Assembly (NCBI GenBank): GCA_000727475.1
Contig: KL647303.1
Span: 1,179,449 to 1,243,448, forward strand
Length of the DNA stretch: 64,000 nt
Source: Sarcocystis neurona
Taxonomy: Eukaryota; Apicomplexa; Conoidasida; Eucoccidiorida; Sarcocystidae
Direction of reading: 5' to 3'
Below, piece after piece: positions 23,329 through 35,104 of the stretch (the first letter of the stretch is position 1; the number at the start of each line of letters is the position of its first letter). The notes beneath the pieces were generated by a model, which worked only from the letters and a program-made list of their open reading frames with translations, had not been told where the DNA came from and did not search any database. The position numbers were made by a program, and so were the translations under genes.

Positions 23329-26300
23329 GTGCGAATATACTTGTATACAAGGAGAAAGAGAAGTCTCCGCAGCAGAAGATTAGATTTTTGAAACAGGAGA
23401 ACAGGGTCCTGCAGCTGCAGCACCAGTGTCACAGAGGCAGGGACAGCAGTAACAGCTACTTCCGGAAGTTTGTCGTGCGCTGTGCTGTCGTAGGAACATC
23501 AGCAGCTGCATTGGCAACGCAGGACGCCGAAGAAGCTGCTGAGCTTCAGCAGCAGCACCCAGAAGGTTGCATGCGACAGGGCATGCGCGAGATGCACGAG
23601 GAACAACAGCAGCAAAGGGAATGTGTCACGCGTGTGGCAGAGCTGCAATCGCAGCAGAGGGCAACAGCTTCCATGGGGCAGCAAATTCGAATCTTTCCTA
23701 CAAAAAAGGAGACCGGACCGTTCCCCCGGCAGCAGAAGACACACGAGGTGGATTGCTCTGCGATGCAGCAGCAGCTGCCACACCACCAGCAGCTGGACGA
23801 GCATCCTGTGCACGAGCAGCAGCTGCTGCTGCACCAGACGCAGCTACACCAACATCAACACAACGCACAGCTGCTGCAGGAGCAGCAGCAGCGGCAGCAG
23901 CTTTACAACCAGGAAGAGGTTGTTCAAGAGCACTATCAATACCAGCAGCGCCAACAGAATCGACAACGGCAACAGGTCGTGCAGCAGCAGCCACGGCCTT
24001 ACGTTTCTGGAGAGGAGTGTCCATCTGTTCTTCTAGCTGGGCAATCGAAGACACCAGCGGGTCTCGTCCAAAAGCAAAAAAATATTTATGTCGCAACGGA
24101 GCAGCAGCAACAAAACTCTCCTCTGCAGCCGCAGTACAGGGCGCGGTCACGAGCACCAAAGGAGCAGCTGCGTTTGTCTGCGGCCTCTCGTGGGTCGGTG
24201 GGCTCACCAGAGGCAAGCTACGCCTCGGCAGCTTCCTCCGTACAAGCCACCACTACGGTAGCTACTAGTGCAGCAGCAACCAACACTGCTTCTGCTACCT
24301 CTGTGGCACCGCTGCTACCAGCAGCAGCATGTCCAGCGCAGCAGGGGGAGGAGGTGGACCAGCAGCCGCAACACGACGAAGTAGCTCGCCGGAAACAGCG
24401 CACAGAGCAGAAGCAGCAGCTGCTGCACCAGTCGACGAAGCAGTTGCAGCCAAAGGAACTGTCGGAGGATGGGGACAGCTACCAGCTACAGCTGCAGCAA
24501 GAGCGGCAGCAACAGCGGCAGCGGGAAACGAATTTCTCCGGCGGCTTGAACTCTCGTGGTTGCAGTCTTGATGAAGCTTCTTCCACTGATCTGTTTGACG
24601 CCCCTGCAAGGGGCAGAACGTACAAAGCTCCCTGTTTTCCTCGGGCGTCTCCACAAAATGAAAGAGCCCATGTGGGACAGGCGACGGCTGATGCGACTGA
24701 GTGGTGCGTTGCAGGCTGTTTCCCACTGCAGCAAGACGAAGTACAAGCAGCAGCAGTATCTTCAGTGGACCTTTCGACAGCACAGGTAGCAGCAGTCAGA
24801 CACTGCGGAACGGCGGCCACAGCCACAGCGTCATGCGGCCGTGCAGCAGCAGCAGCAGCAGCAGGGAGTTCGCCAGTCCCACCCGAGTGTACAGTCCCTG
24901 GGGCAGCAGCAGGAGCCAAGACGAAAGAAACAGCAGTAGTACGCGTCGAGAACGCAGCAGGAGCAGGGCTGGTAGGAATGGATTCAACAGAAGAGTCAGG
25001 AGCAACAGAATGCGAACGAGCGGCCGCGACAACGGCGTGCGTACGAGAAGCAGTTCCCACAGCAAAGGAGTCGCGAGATAACAGAGAAGCAACAACGGTA
25101 GAGGAGAGCTACATCGAAAATGTTGCTGCGTTCACAGGCAGGAGCACCTTTGTTAGAAGGCGCGCGCTGGTTGCTGCCCTGCAGCAGCCTGTCTTGCACG
25201 CACGAACTGCAGCAGTTGATGCCACCAGAAAAAGGCTCATACCTGCTGCTGGTCCTCGTGCGACCAGTCCTGCTTCTGCTGCCGGTCCTGCGGTTGCTAT
25301 TGCTGCTGCTCCTGCCGTTGCTGCTCCTCCCTCTGCCGGTGGCGGTCCTGTTGCTACTGGTGGTTGTGCTGCTGTTGCTGCTCCTGCGGTTGCCGGTTCT
25401 GCGGGTTCCCATGCTTCTGCAGCAGTAGGACGTGAGCCTGCAGCAGCAAAGAAGAGGGTTTCTTCATCCTTAAAAGCAAGAGCAGCAGGCCAGCAGGGAA
25501 GAGTGCGGCAGAGGACACCAACACCGAGAGAAGCAGCCGAGTTACGAGAGGCACTGCAATCAGCACCACCCGCACAAACTGCGACAGTAACAGGAGTGGC
25601 TGCTGGAGCAGTAGCAAGAGGCGGTTCGGCCGCGACCGCAGCAGTAGTAGAGTTGGACGAGCGTCACTCAGCAGTAGCCGCTTCAAGGGAACGAAGAGTG
25701 GTAGCAGCAGGACCAGGAAGCAGCTGTAGTAGTTTTTATCTGTCTACGAGGTCTCCCAAGTCTAGAGACAACGTGGACGTATCTGCTGAACGTCTACAAT
25801 TGGTTAGGAACGCCGCTGCTGTCGCTGCTCCTGCTTCGCTCCTTCCGGCAGCCAGGACTTTACCTCTTTCTTGCTCCTCTGCTCCTCTTTCTTGCAGCAG
25901 GGCTGCTGCCGGCGCTGCAACTGCTGAGGCCGGCGGTGCCACTGGGGGTACTGCTGCTGCCCGCCCCGTTGGCAGGAGCGCTGCTCCTGTGGCGACTGCT
26001 CCTGCTGCGGCACCTTGTCTTCTTGCTGCTGCTTCTTTTGTCGGTGCTTCTGCTTCAGCGTTTTCCGCAATACCTGTTCACTGTGCTGCTGTTGCCGGTC
26101 CAGACCCTGACACTGCCACCGTCCGCTATTCTGCTGCTCTTGCTGCTGCTACTGAACCTACTGCCGTTGCTGCCAGTGTGACTGGTGCTGCGGCTGCAGC
26201 AAGTAGTGGTGACACTGCAGCCGGTGCTGCCGCAGCTCGTGCGGATACTAGTTATCGCGCTGCTGCTGCTCTCGCTCCTCGAATGGCTTCTGCTGTTTAT

Positions 26301-26591
26301 GGTCCTGGTGGTGCAACGGATGTTCTACTGCGTGCTGCTGCGTCCGGGACTGCTGCTGCTGTCGTTGCTGCTGCCGCCCCTCGCAGCACTCGATCGGCGT
26401 GTCGTGCCGAGAGAATTACTGAGAAGTGCGGAACAATGTCGAACGCTGTTGCTGTTTCTGCTTCCGCTGGAGCTGTCGCATCCTCCGCCGGTGGAGGAGC
26501 ACCAGTGACAGTTATACGCGTTATAAAAAGAGAACAGCCGGCGAGGTCTAGGCGGCAGCCTTCCGTTTCGTGTGTGCCGCCACCACATTGA
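23329..26591 (+). CDS. Long Gln/Ala-rich low-complexity protein, unknown function
   Basis: I start this at a good 3' splice site (CGTCTTTCCTCTCGATAG, ending 23328; exon enters with two bases, GT), because the frame reads sensibly from there: ANILVYKEKEKSPQQKIRFL, then KQENRVLQLQHQC, a coiled-coil-like N-terminal segment. After that come a Gln-rich region (about 23770-24010), mixed charged sequence, Ala-rich segments and a basic tail ending SRRQPSVSCVPPPH with TGA at 26589. CAG orientation dominates to 25130. CTG-oriented blocks at about 25180-25430 and 25760-26500 are read as GCT alanine and could be introns. No domain is recognisable. Confidence 0.45.
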
Positions 26592-28816
26592 AGGCCACCA
26601 CCACGTTTGTGGACGCGACAGAGCAAATAGTACAGCACACGTGTAGCACACTATAAAAATACTCAGAAGTCATTTAGTCCTCCGTTTGCTTCCCCTTTTT
26701 CTCCCTCTCTTCTTTCAGAGTCTCTCCTGGTACATCCGTGTGCGCACCTGTGCCAAGACTCATGCCTGGGTATAGCTAATTGCACGTGTCAAATGCATGT
26801 GCTGGTATCCTGCGTATATACGTGTATACACTGGTAAGCCTGAAGGCGTATACAGTGTGGACTTCGTAGCTCTTCTCCGTTAGTTCGTAGTAAACACATG
26901 CATGCACAAATAGCTATAGGGACAACAATCGAAGAATAGAGGTACATATATACGTCTATGTGTACAGGCGCAGGGGAAGAGACAACGCTCCACGATAGTA
27001 AAACCCCGTGAAAAGAGTGGATAGGACGTCCTGTGTGATTTAAGCCGGCGTCTACATACTACCGTATACCTGTACTTTCAAATCAGCTTCCCAAAAGAAG
27101 GCGGATCAGGAGAAATATTCTCCGGTCATGCAGTATACGTAACTGTATCAGCAGGAGCGATGGCAAGATTTCTGAAGTGTATTTTTAACGTTCACGCATA
27201 TATATTTATATATATTGTGTGTTCGTGTGTATGCATGTATATTTACATACGTACGTATTATACAGGTGTTCATGCAGTTATGTCGCTGCACATTGAAGTA
27301 TGTGAACTACGTCAGTTCCGTACGCTTGTCGCCGGCGGGTGCAACTGTCTACTCTATGCGTCAAACGTCTGCTTAAAAAGACGGAATCAATGTCAGGTAG
27401 CTCAATCTTTTGCCATCGGCCATTTTCTGTAGTTGCGTTTATGCGTCAGTCCTTAAATATCGATCTCTATCGATGTTGAAAGGTATACGTCGGTTAAAAA
27501 GGCACATGGAAAACAGAAATGCGGCGCGCCCATTTTGGAACCGCAGCCACCTTCACTACAGAGGACCTCTTTTCGTCGCGTGCCGAATTTCTCCGTAGAA
27601 AAAGCAGTTACAAGTGTATAGCAACCGTAGTAGACACAGTTTATAGACAGTTATACTAGAGGGAATAGACGGAAACGCTGGGTGGAATCCAAGAGTAACT
27701 TGATTTCCTACACGTAACTCATGAGCATCACGGTGTTGGTCTCCTTAATTTCTCTTTGAATGTCAACACACAGTTGACTGTACACGCAGATGTTCGTCTA
27801 CGGTAGGACGTTGCCGTCTACGCATCGTTCCATAAACGAATGTAGAAGTATATGGATACGTAAGGGGATTGATAAGGACAGAGAGAAAAACTGGTAAATA
27901 CATATGTAGGCAGATGCAGCAGTGTGTTTTGGTTTGGAGCACTCAGTGTAGGTGAACCTACATATATCTAGAGGCGCTCTCCCGCGGATAGCCACGTAAA
28001 CAGATAGGTAGCTAGATAGACAGAAAAGAGACAGATAAATACATATGTAGGTAGGTGCAGCAGTGTGCTGTGGTTTGGAGCATTCAACATAAGCGCGCTA
28101 ATGTATATTTTCCGGCTCCCGCCAATGGATCGCTAGAGAAATAGACAGATCGGCAAACACAGAGACCGATTTACGCAACAGTGTACTGCCGCCTAGAGCG
28201 TTCACCGTGTGCGTCTATATGAGTACAGCGATTCTCTTCTGCTGCATATCGCGATGCTAAGATACACGCATATGTACACACGTGTACATGCGCATGAGCA
28301 GCCGTGTACTGCTGCTTAAACACGTGTACACTGTAGCACCAGTGGACTGCCTCCACGTCGTTTTACGGATCGAGGTAGATACATATATATATATATATAT
28401 GCATGAGTATGCATAGAACACGTACGTATACGTGTACACATATATGTGTATACGTATTGCCGCCCATATTTCACCCTACCTTTCAGTTGGAATAGGGCAC
28501 TCCTCAAAAGTCTCTCTTTCTTTCTCTCTCACTCTTGCTCTCTCTACGAATATGTGTATATATATTTGGGAGTTGCACTTGGGGGTTGATTGAACTTTGC
28601 CTGTATGTATATATATATATGTATTACGGCAGTATTCAAGGCGAAGAAATAATTGGCCAGCGCTGCGGAGACAACTACTTGTGGACAATACTGCTCACTG
28701 CTGTCCTGTGCCGGTGCGTGCTGGGTGTACAAAGATGAAGATATATAGGAAAAAAAAAAAAGAAGAGTAAAAGAGCACGACGCACCAGCAGGTTATGCAT
28801 CAGTGTGAGGCGCGCA
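26592..28816. other. Intergenic DNA, no supportable gene
   Basis: Less repetitive than most non-coding parts of the window. Two short overlapping plus-strand frames (27160-27432 and 27410-27598) have ordinary amino-acid composition near 27280-27590 but no splice or start support. It contains the tandem repeat at 27893-28200 and a TA tract near 28380. Confidence 0.5.
27893..28200 (+). repeat. Imperfect tandem repeat, ~140-base unit
   Basis: AAATACATATGTAGG(C/T)AG(A/G)TGCAGCAGTGTG followed by TGGTTTGGAGCA(C/T)TCA occurs near 27896 and again near 28036. A third, diverged copy (CAACAGTGTACTGCCGCCTAGAGCGTTCA) lies near 28170. Confidence 0.7.
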
Positions 28817-29137
28817 CTAGCAGAAATAGAGTCTTAAAATAATTGTCTTCAGGCTATCTACCCACAGCTGCAGTCTCTGTGGCAGTAGACGGATCAGAAG
28901 CAGGCAGCTATCCGTAACAGTAGTAAGAAACACACGAGTAGCAGCAGCAGGAGCAGCAGCACGAGCATTCACGGGAGGACATATGTCAGCAGCAGCCACG
29001 CGATGTTGACGAGCATTCACGCGAGGACATATGTCACCAGCAGCCACACGACGTTGACAAGCAAGAGAGGGGTACCGGAACGAACCACCTGCAGCAGCAG
29101 GCAGCATGGGCTTTATAGCGCGTGCCGACAAAGCCAA
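28817..29137 (-). CDS. Small hypothetical frame with a 16-residue duplication
   Basis: A 106-codon frame starting MALSARAIKPMLPAAAGG and containing two copies of a 16-residue unit with the core RVAA(G/A)DICP(R/P)VNAR. It then reads ATRVFLTTVTDSCLLLIRLL to the end. Composition is not purely repeat-driven and the duplication keeps frame (48 bases). There is no recognised family and no promoter or splice evidence, so it may be chance. Confidence 0.25.
   Translation of the reverse strand: MALSARAIKPMLPAAAGGSFRYPSLACQRRVAAGDICPRVNARQHRVAAADICPPVNARAAAPAAATRVFLTTVTDSCLLLIRLLPQRLQLWVDSLKTIILRLYFC
28963..29058. repeat. Direct tandem duplication, 48-base unit, two copies
   Basis: The unit beginning GAGCATTCACG at 28963 is repeated at 29011 with about five mismatches. 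The length is a multiple of three, consistent with a protein repeat on the minus strand. Confidence 0.85.
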
Positions 29138-29780
29138 CGCTCCCCCAGGAGCTGCACACTGCTTGGGAATACGAACGACACACTTAACAACCGCAGCGGA
29201 AGAGATTAGATGTCACCTGATGCAGCAGCAGCAGCAGCAGCAGCTTCAGAGGGCTGAGCAAGCAGAGTGGGCCGGTAGCTAGAAGCAGTCTGCTGCGTGG
29301 ACGAGTGGAGAGCCACGGATATTGTTTCCCTGGAGTCCCGGCTGTGCAAGCTGTGAAGTGAGGAAGGACGCTACACTAATACGTAGACATATAAATATAC
29401 ATATCCACATATATACGCGTGCACACGTATTTATCTATTAGGAACCACACCCACGTGTAGCATGTACACACAGGTACGTCTCATCTATGCCAGCACACCC
29501 GCACGTATGTAAGAAAGCAACGTATATACATGTATATCTTCACGTATATTTACCTCCGCATATGTATGTACGTGCGTATATAGATCGTCTAGCTGCAGTT
29601 GCACACGTCCAAGTATTCGATCAGGGACACACGGTCAGCACAATAATCCACGTTCGCCCTGCGTTACCACTGCTGCTACTGAATTTGTTCCAGTAGCGGG
29701 AACAGCCAAGGCGAGTATCTGCGAGAATCCTTTTGTGGCGTTCACATAACACTTTTGTTACTGCGACTATTATTCGTCGA
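29138..29780. other. No supportable gene
   Basis: A short CAG tract at 29220-29250 and ordinary to AT-rich sequence otherwise. No frame is convincing. Confidence 0.5.
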
Positions 29781-30420
29781 CTAGTAGTGCTCAAACCCTT
29801 ACCAGTATGACTATCGGTGTTAACACTACTGCTAGAGCACCATTACTACTACTACTACTACTACCTGTACTATGGCTAGTGCTACTACTACTACTACTAC
29901 TGCTACCATTACTGCTCCAATTCCTGACACTATTGTTGGTACTATTCCTGGCACTATTTCTCTTACTACCTTGGCTAATCTTACAGCTACTGAAATTACT
30001 ATTCACACTGCTCACTATTATTACTAGTGCTACTACGAATACTTCTATTAGTACTACTAGGCGTGTTACTATTAGTATACCTCTACGACGACTACTGCTA
30101 CTACCACTACTGTTACCACTTTTTCTGAAATAAGAACTACAGCGCCTACTACGGTTATTACAATTATTACTACCATCATGACTACTATCACTACTGTCAT
30201 TCATGCAGATATTTGTACACAGCTATTATTACTACTGTCATCATTACTGTCGCTACTATCGATACTACAATCATTACGTACACTACTAGTAGAGCACAAC
30301 CACTACTGCTATTCGTGCTATACTGGTAGTATTATCGACACAATTATGATAATTAGGCTCACTATTTGTACTCTACTCGTATGACTACTACAACCACAAT
30401 TAGTGGCACTACTACTAGTA
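29781..30420 (+). repeat. Degenerate ACT/CTA triplet-repeat region
   Basis: About 640 bases are built from ACT, ATT, GCT and ACC triplets, with pure runs near 29848-29870 and 29880-29900. The repeat family differs from the CAG/CTG tracts elsewhere. One frame gives Leu (CTA) runs and is open for 108 codons (29807-30133). Another gives Thr/Ala/Ile-rich sequence including APIPDTIVGTIPGTIS, for about 64 codons. Confidence 0.75.
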
Positions 30421-30692
30421 CGTCTCTAATTACCACTCCCTGCAGACCCACATCTGAGTGGCATCAGCGGCACTAGGGGAGCACAAATTGTCGCTAGGTG
30501 GTAGCAGCACAATTTGCTCAAGCACCTGCAGCAGCAGTTGCAGCAGTAGCAGCAGTAGGCACAGTAGCAACGATAGAAGGTGCTAGGGAAATGACAGTTC
30601 ACCAGCAGTAGAAGCAGTAATCGCGGCAGTGAAACATGCAGCAGAGGCATGGAACTGAACAGGGGATCGATTTGATGGCCACACAGGATCTT

Positions 30693-30908
30693 CTAGGGTT
30701 TCATGTGGACTTCGAGCATCCTCTTAAAGAGCGTATCAAATGACAATCTGCTAATGTCTTCTGCTGTTGCTGTGCGGCAACTCCTGCTGTTTTTGTAGCA
30801 TCCGCTGCTGCGCGTGCTTAAGCAAATCCTGCTACTGTCATCCACGTATAACTTGGGCTTCCGTAACGCTGCTATGGAAACACAATCGCAAGTGTGACAC
30901 TGCGGCAT
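30693..30908 (-). CDS. Small hypothetical frame, 71 codons
   Basis: It begins MPQCHTCDCVSIAALRKPKL and ends ISRLSFDTLFKRMLEVHMKP. It has ordinary composition with little repeat contribution, which is unusual for the surrounding 5 kb. No family is recognised and no supporting signals are visible. It could be an exon fragment or chance. Confidence 0.25.
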   Translation of the reverse strand: MPQCHTCDCVSIAALRKPKLYVDDSSRICLSTRSSGCYKNSRSCRTATAEDISRLSFDTLFKRMLEVHMKP

Positions 30909-31081
30909 TTCTACTGCTCACACCAAACAGACGTGCGTAACTACAAACACGTATGCAACACGCACTTTCAGTCGCCTGAGGAGGCAATCATACACCTACG
31001 TGTGCATTAAAATATGTTTATACAAATACGTAAACACATGGGACTAGAGACGCACACACATATATTCGTACACCGTATATG

Positions 31082-31116
<35 letters not shown>

Positions 31117-31335
31117 GCAACCTGGAGAACGTATAAGTGTACCTTCACTCTACTATATAGAAATCTTATACGTGTAGGCGTAGATGTATAAGTACGGGGT
31201 TTGGAGGATCTGTACGCCTGTACCTCTCCAAACATATATCTACACGTCTTTATTTACATATTTTTACGAAAATGTGTGAGCCTCTGTGTACGCATGTGTA
31301 TACACACAGATAAGCTTGTAAAGTATGAGTATGTC

Positions 31336-31376
<41 letters not shown>

Positions 31377-32400
31377 GTATGTGTATGTACACACACAGAC
31401 ATGCTACCACATATGCGTATCAAGTGACACGTTCATTTATATGTACGTATACGTGTATATACATATATGTGCGTGCAGAGATCTTCAGCTGTGAGTAGCT
31501 CTGCGTCCACATATATTGCATCTGTGCAGATGCGAGCGCGTCATTTTCATGTATACAGCTATGCTTCTACGTACGTGAAAAGAAAGCAGGCCAATACTAG
31601 GCTGACGTGGAATTATTAAAGTTGCGGTGCTGCTGCGGCACATGCACCCGCACAAAAGAGCTAGCGACGTGTAGCCACTTTTGCTGCAGGGATTTTCTCC
31701 GTATCTGTACACACACGGGTATGTCGGCTACGCGCAAAGAGGTGCACGGAGGACCCCCTCTTTTGCGGCGTACACACGTCGCAGCCGTTGCCTCTTTGAG
31801 AACGGTGTAGCAAAGGGAGGAGAAGCGAGGCTGTAGCACAACAACGCGTGCAGCAGCCGGGCAGTAACAGCAGTTGAGCAGCAGTAGCAGCAGCAGCAAA
31901 GCGGTAGCAGCAGCCGAGTTGCAAAAGGAGTGGCAGCACCGCAGTACTAACAGCAGGAGCAGCACGTATATATATATATATATATACATGTCGCATCAGC
32001 AGCAGCACAACAGTAGGATCAACAGAGTAGCAGCAGTACAGCAGGGCTGGAAGCAGACAAAACAGCACCCCACGCAAAGAAGTGACAGCACGACAATAGC
32101 TGTCGAGCAGTCCCCGGCACGCAAAGCGGCAGCAATGCAGTCGTAGCAGCACAGCAGCACCAGCAGCAGCACGGTAGCAACATCAGCAAGAGGGCAGCAG
32201 CGGCAGGAGGGCAGCAGGAGAAGCACGAGGGCAGCAGCAGCAGCCAAGCAGCAGCAGGGCAGCAGCAAGAGGGCGGCAGCAAGAGGGCGGCAGCACGAGG
32301 GTGGCAGCAAGAGGGTGGCAGCAGCAGGGCGGCAACAGCAGCCTCCACCGAATGAATCGCCAGGCGTTTCTTCCTCCGTGTAAAAATTCTGTCTCTACAG
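30909..32400. other. Microsatellites and a CAG-rich block, no supported gene
   Basis: TA tracts lie at about 31075-31115 and 31340-31366. From about 31830 to 32340 the plus strand is CAG/GCAGCAAGAGGG-rich with frequent stops in all frames. By the orientation seen elsewhere this could be plus-strand exon or untranslated sequence upstream of the acceptor at 32400. Confidence 0.5.
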
Positions 32401-32493
32401 AGTATATTGCATGAAGTGAACATATGCAAACAACTCTCCAGCAAGCGTGGTAAATTAGCAGCGGCAGAGAGCTTCTTCTCTCTACGTAAATAC
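32401..32493 (+). CDS. Candidate internal exon
   Basis: The acceptor ATTCTGTCTCTACAG (ending 32400) is followed by an open segment reading SILHEVNICKQLSSKRGKLA and then AAESFFSL, up to a possible donor CTAC|GTAAAT (phase 1). Composition is non-repetitive and protein-like. It is unrecognised and probably belongs with 32977-33400. Confidence 0.33.
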
Positions 32494-32976
32494 GTCAACG
32501 CAGACAACCGCTTTCTGCAAACCAGTTGCCAGAAAGGCACGTGTAGATGTGCTGTTCTCTATTTCTCTACACACGTGTACGTACTAAATAAACATACATA
32601 TATTTCTACATATATATATATATACACGTACACACTGGTGCATACTTGTACGTGTGTGTGTGTGTGTGTCGTTGTGCATGTATACATACGTAAACACACA
32701 CATGTTTACGTCGCTGCGCTGTATATATATATATATATATATATATATTACATATCTATTCACACATATATGCACATATGTAAATACGTGGGCATGCTTG
32801 TACATGCGTGTGTGCACGTCTATATATGCAGACACACGTGTACGTCGATGGCCTCTTCCCTGTCGGAAAAGAGAGCGGCAGGTGCGAATCTGCATGGGAG
32901 CAACAACAAACGCCTCGTTGCGAGAGGCAGGTGCAGGGAAGACAGATGCAGCTAAGACGCGCTGCTTCCCTTACAG

Positions 32977-33107
32977 GGAAATGTACGTGTACATAGACCT
33001 GTGCATCCGCTATACCAACTACGAATTTTGACTACATATTTGTCGGTGTGCCTGCGTCGACGCAAGGATGTTGCTCCATCAGTGACTGCACAGCTTGTGG
33101 AAGAAAG
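32977..33107 (+). CDS. Probable exon of an unidentified gene
   Basis: It is bounded by a strong acceptor (CTGCTTCCCTTACAG, ending 32976, phase 0) and a strong donor (GAAGAAAG|GTGAGA, phase 2). It reads GNVRVHRPVHPLYQL, then RILTTYLSVCLRRRKDVAPS and VTAQLVEER. Codon use and residue mix are ordinary, with no homopolymers. It joins in phase to the short exon at 33376, giving a C-terminus QLVEERRSKFFPS. The family is not recognised. Confidence 0.48.
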
Positions 33108-33375
33108 GTGAGACAACTCGACCTACAAAAAACACCGCCCTTCTAACACACGCCGGCGCCCGCGCGTAGATGCGCGCTGCATGTGCGGTTTGTCTATGGA
33201 CGCGGGCGAGGCGACACCCATAATAAGAAACACATATCTTTCTGTGGAGAATTCCGAGTGTGTATGTACACCGTCTGGATGTACGCCTACACGTGTGTGG
33301 AGAGAAGGAATGTATGTGCGTGTGAGTTCCCGCTGGAGACGCCAGCTCAATAAGAAACCGGTTTCCTGTCCGCAG

Positions 33376-33400
33376 ACGGAGCAAGTTCTTTCCCTCGTAA
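33376..33400 (+). CDS. Probable short terminal exon
   Basis: After the acceptor CGGTTTCCTGTCCGCAG (ending 33375) the frame set by the 33107 donor reads RRSKFFPS and stops at TAA 33398-33400. The phase match (two bases plus one) supports the pairing, but alternative frames from the same acceptor also stay open for 30 codons. Confidence 0.35.
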
Positions 33401-34238
33401 CGCGCGTAGGCTTGTGCAGGATTACCTGCCGATCTGCCGCTGTCATATGTGTGCGTCGCTTGAAGTGTAATACAAAGAATTACGCATACCTGCTCCTACG
33501 TGTGGATGTGGGAAAACCTTCTTCTCTCTACGTGTAGCAGTTTCTGCGCTACGCGATCTTGGACACGTGAATACTGGTCCTTTTAGTATGAATTTGTGCG
33601 CGCGCACACATATGTAAAAAGCTATGTTTGCACAGACAGACTCACAGGTACATACATAACTGAACAGGCAAAGTGAGAGAAACACGGCTGTATACAGAAC
33701 GTTCGTGTGAACACGGGAAAAGAGATAATCACACACGAAGACGCCGTCGCGAGGCCACGCTAGGTTAAAGACAGGCTAGAAAGTGAACGTTACGGGGAAA
33801 GATCTCCTCAAGCGAAATAATACACACACACATGTATATATGTATCTATAAGGGCAGCTGTGTGAACATCTAATATATTGATCCATATGTATGCATATAT
33901 AAAAATATACGTATAAGTAGAAATGTATATGTTATAGATGCATATATACACACACCTGTATAAATGTATATGTGTCCGCAAGCACTGGGTACCGCCGCAC
34001 ATCTGTGTATGTGTATGTACGTTCACGAACAAAGATATATACTTGGGCACCTGGGTTTGTAGATGAAGATACGTAGACACCCACTCGTACATGTATATTG
34101 GTACACAGAAAAACGTTTTATACGGATAGACACACACACACGCATACACACGTAAGAATAATTGTAGAAGAGAGGACAGACACAGAGAGATATGTACGGA
34201 TGGCTTTAAAAGATATTAAAGACACAGATACATGCGTA
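33401..34238. other. Intergenic, no supportable gene
   Basis: ACACAC, TATATA and TGTATA simple sequence with no convincing frame. Confidence 0.55.
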
Positions 34239-34422
34239 AGAGTGGATCTGGAAGAAGGTCGTTACGAAGGAGGACGCAGCTGTTCGCTTTTGAAAAGTGC
34301 TGCGGAGGAAATTTGTGGAAAAAGACGACCCCCGGCTCTCGTCCTTTTCTGCTTCCTCCGCCTACGTATGCGCAGCAATCTGCGACAACGTCTTTTTCTA
34401 CGTCCAAGTCCTTGGCAGAGGT
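34239..34422 (+). CDS. Candidate exon fragment
   Basis: A non-repetitive segment ending at a strong donor (TTGGCAGAG|GTACGT near 34420). Two frames are protein-like: VDLEEGRYEGGRSCSLLKSA continuing AEEICGKRRPP, and one reading KTTPGSRPFLLPPPTYAQQS. No acceptor stands out, so the frame cannot be fixed. Confidence 0.22.
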
Positions 34423-34793
34423 ACGTCTGTGCGTACGTGCAAAGCCACATATAATGATGGAAATATGTACATCACTGTGAACGGTTCGCATGCACCTTAG
34501 ACAGACAAGTGCTATAAAAGCCGCCTGTCAAAAACGCTGTGTTCCTCTACTGAAGTAGCTACTCAGACACACACATACATATATATACATACATACATGT
34601 ATACAAATATATATATATATATATATATTTGTATATAGAGAGATAGAGGCAGAGACAGAGATGCAGGAATGTCCTTACTGTTGGTTCAGTGTCACTGTCT
34701 TTCTTCTACGTTGCTCTCTGTGGACATGCACCCATCCATGTATAAAAGACACTTGCACATATATATATATATGCATATGTAAGTCTGTGAGAT

Positions 34794-35030
34794 AATGTCC
34801 AACCAGATGTACCTATTGATACGCAAAGGCATTTATATCTACGTACGTAGATATATACAGGTGTATGTTCATGCAATAATGTCCACACATACACATCAAT
34901 AGATGCGCAGAGGCATTTTCATATGTCCATATATATATATAAATGTATATATAGAGAGAGATACAGATATAAATATGAACAGACTAATGTCCATTCATGT
35001 GTACCCATTGATATGCACAGGCGTGTATAT
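34794..35030 (+). repeat. Degenerate tandem repeat, three copies
   Basis: Units beginning AATGTCC, followed by a CATCAATAGATGCGCAGAGGC-like segment, recur at 34794, 34878 and 34986. Linkers are TA-rich. (TA)n tracts flank the array at 34600-34630 and 35040-35068. Confidence 0.65.
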
Positions 35031-35037
35031 CTATGTG

Positions 35038-35068
<31 letters not shown>

Positions 35069-35104
35069 GCAGGCATTTATTTAACGTAGTGGTCGCTTCT
35101 CGCA

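Noticed and set aside
28963..29058. CRISPR-like spaced repeats
   Set aside because: Only two adjacent copies with no spacers, in a eukaryotic context.
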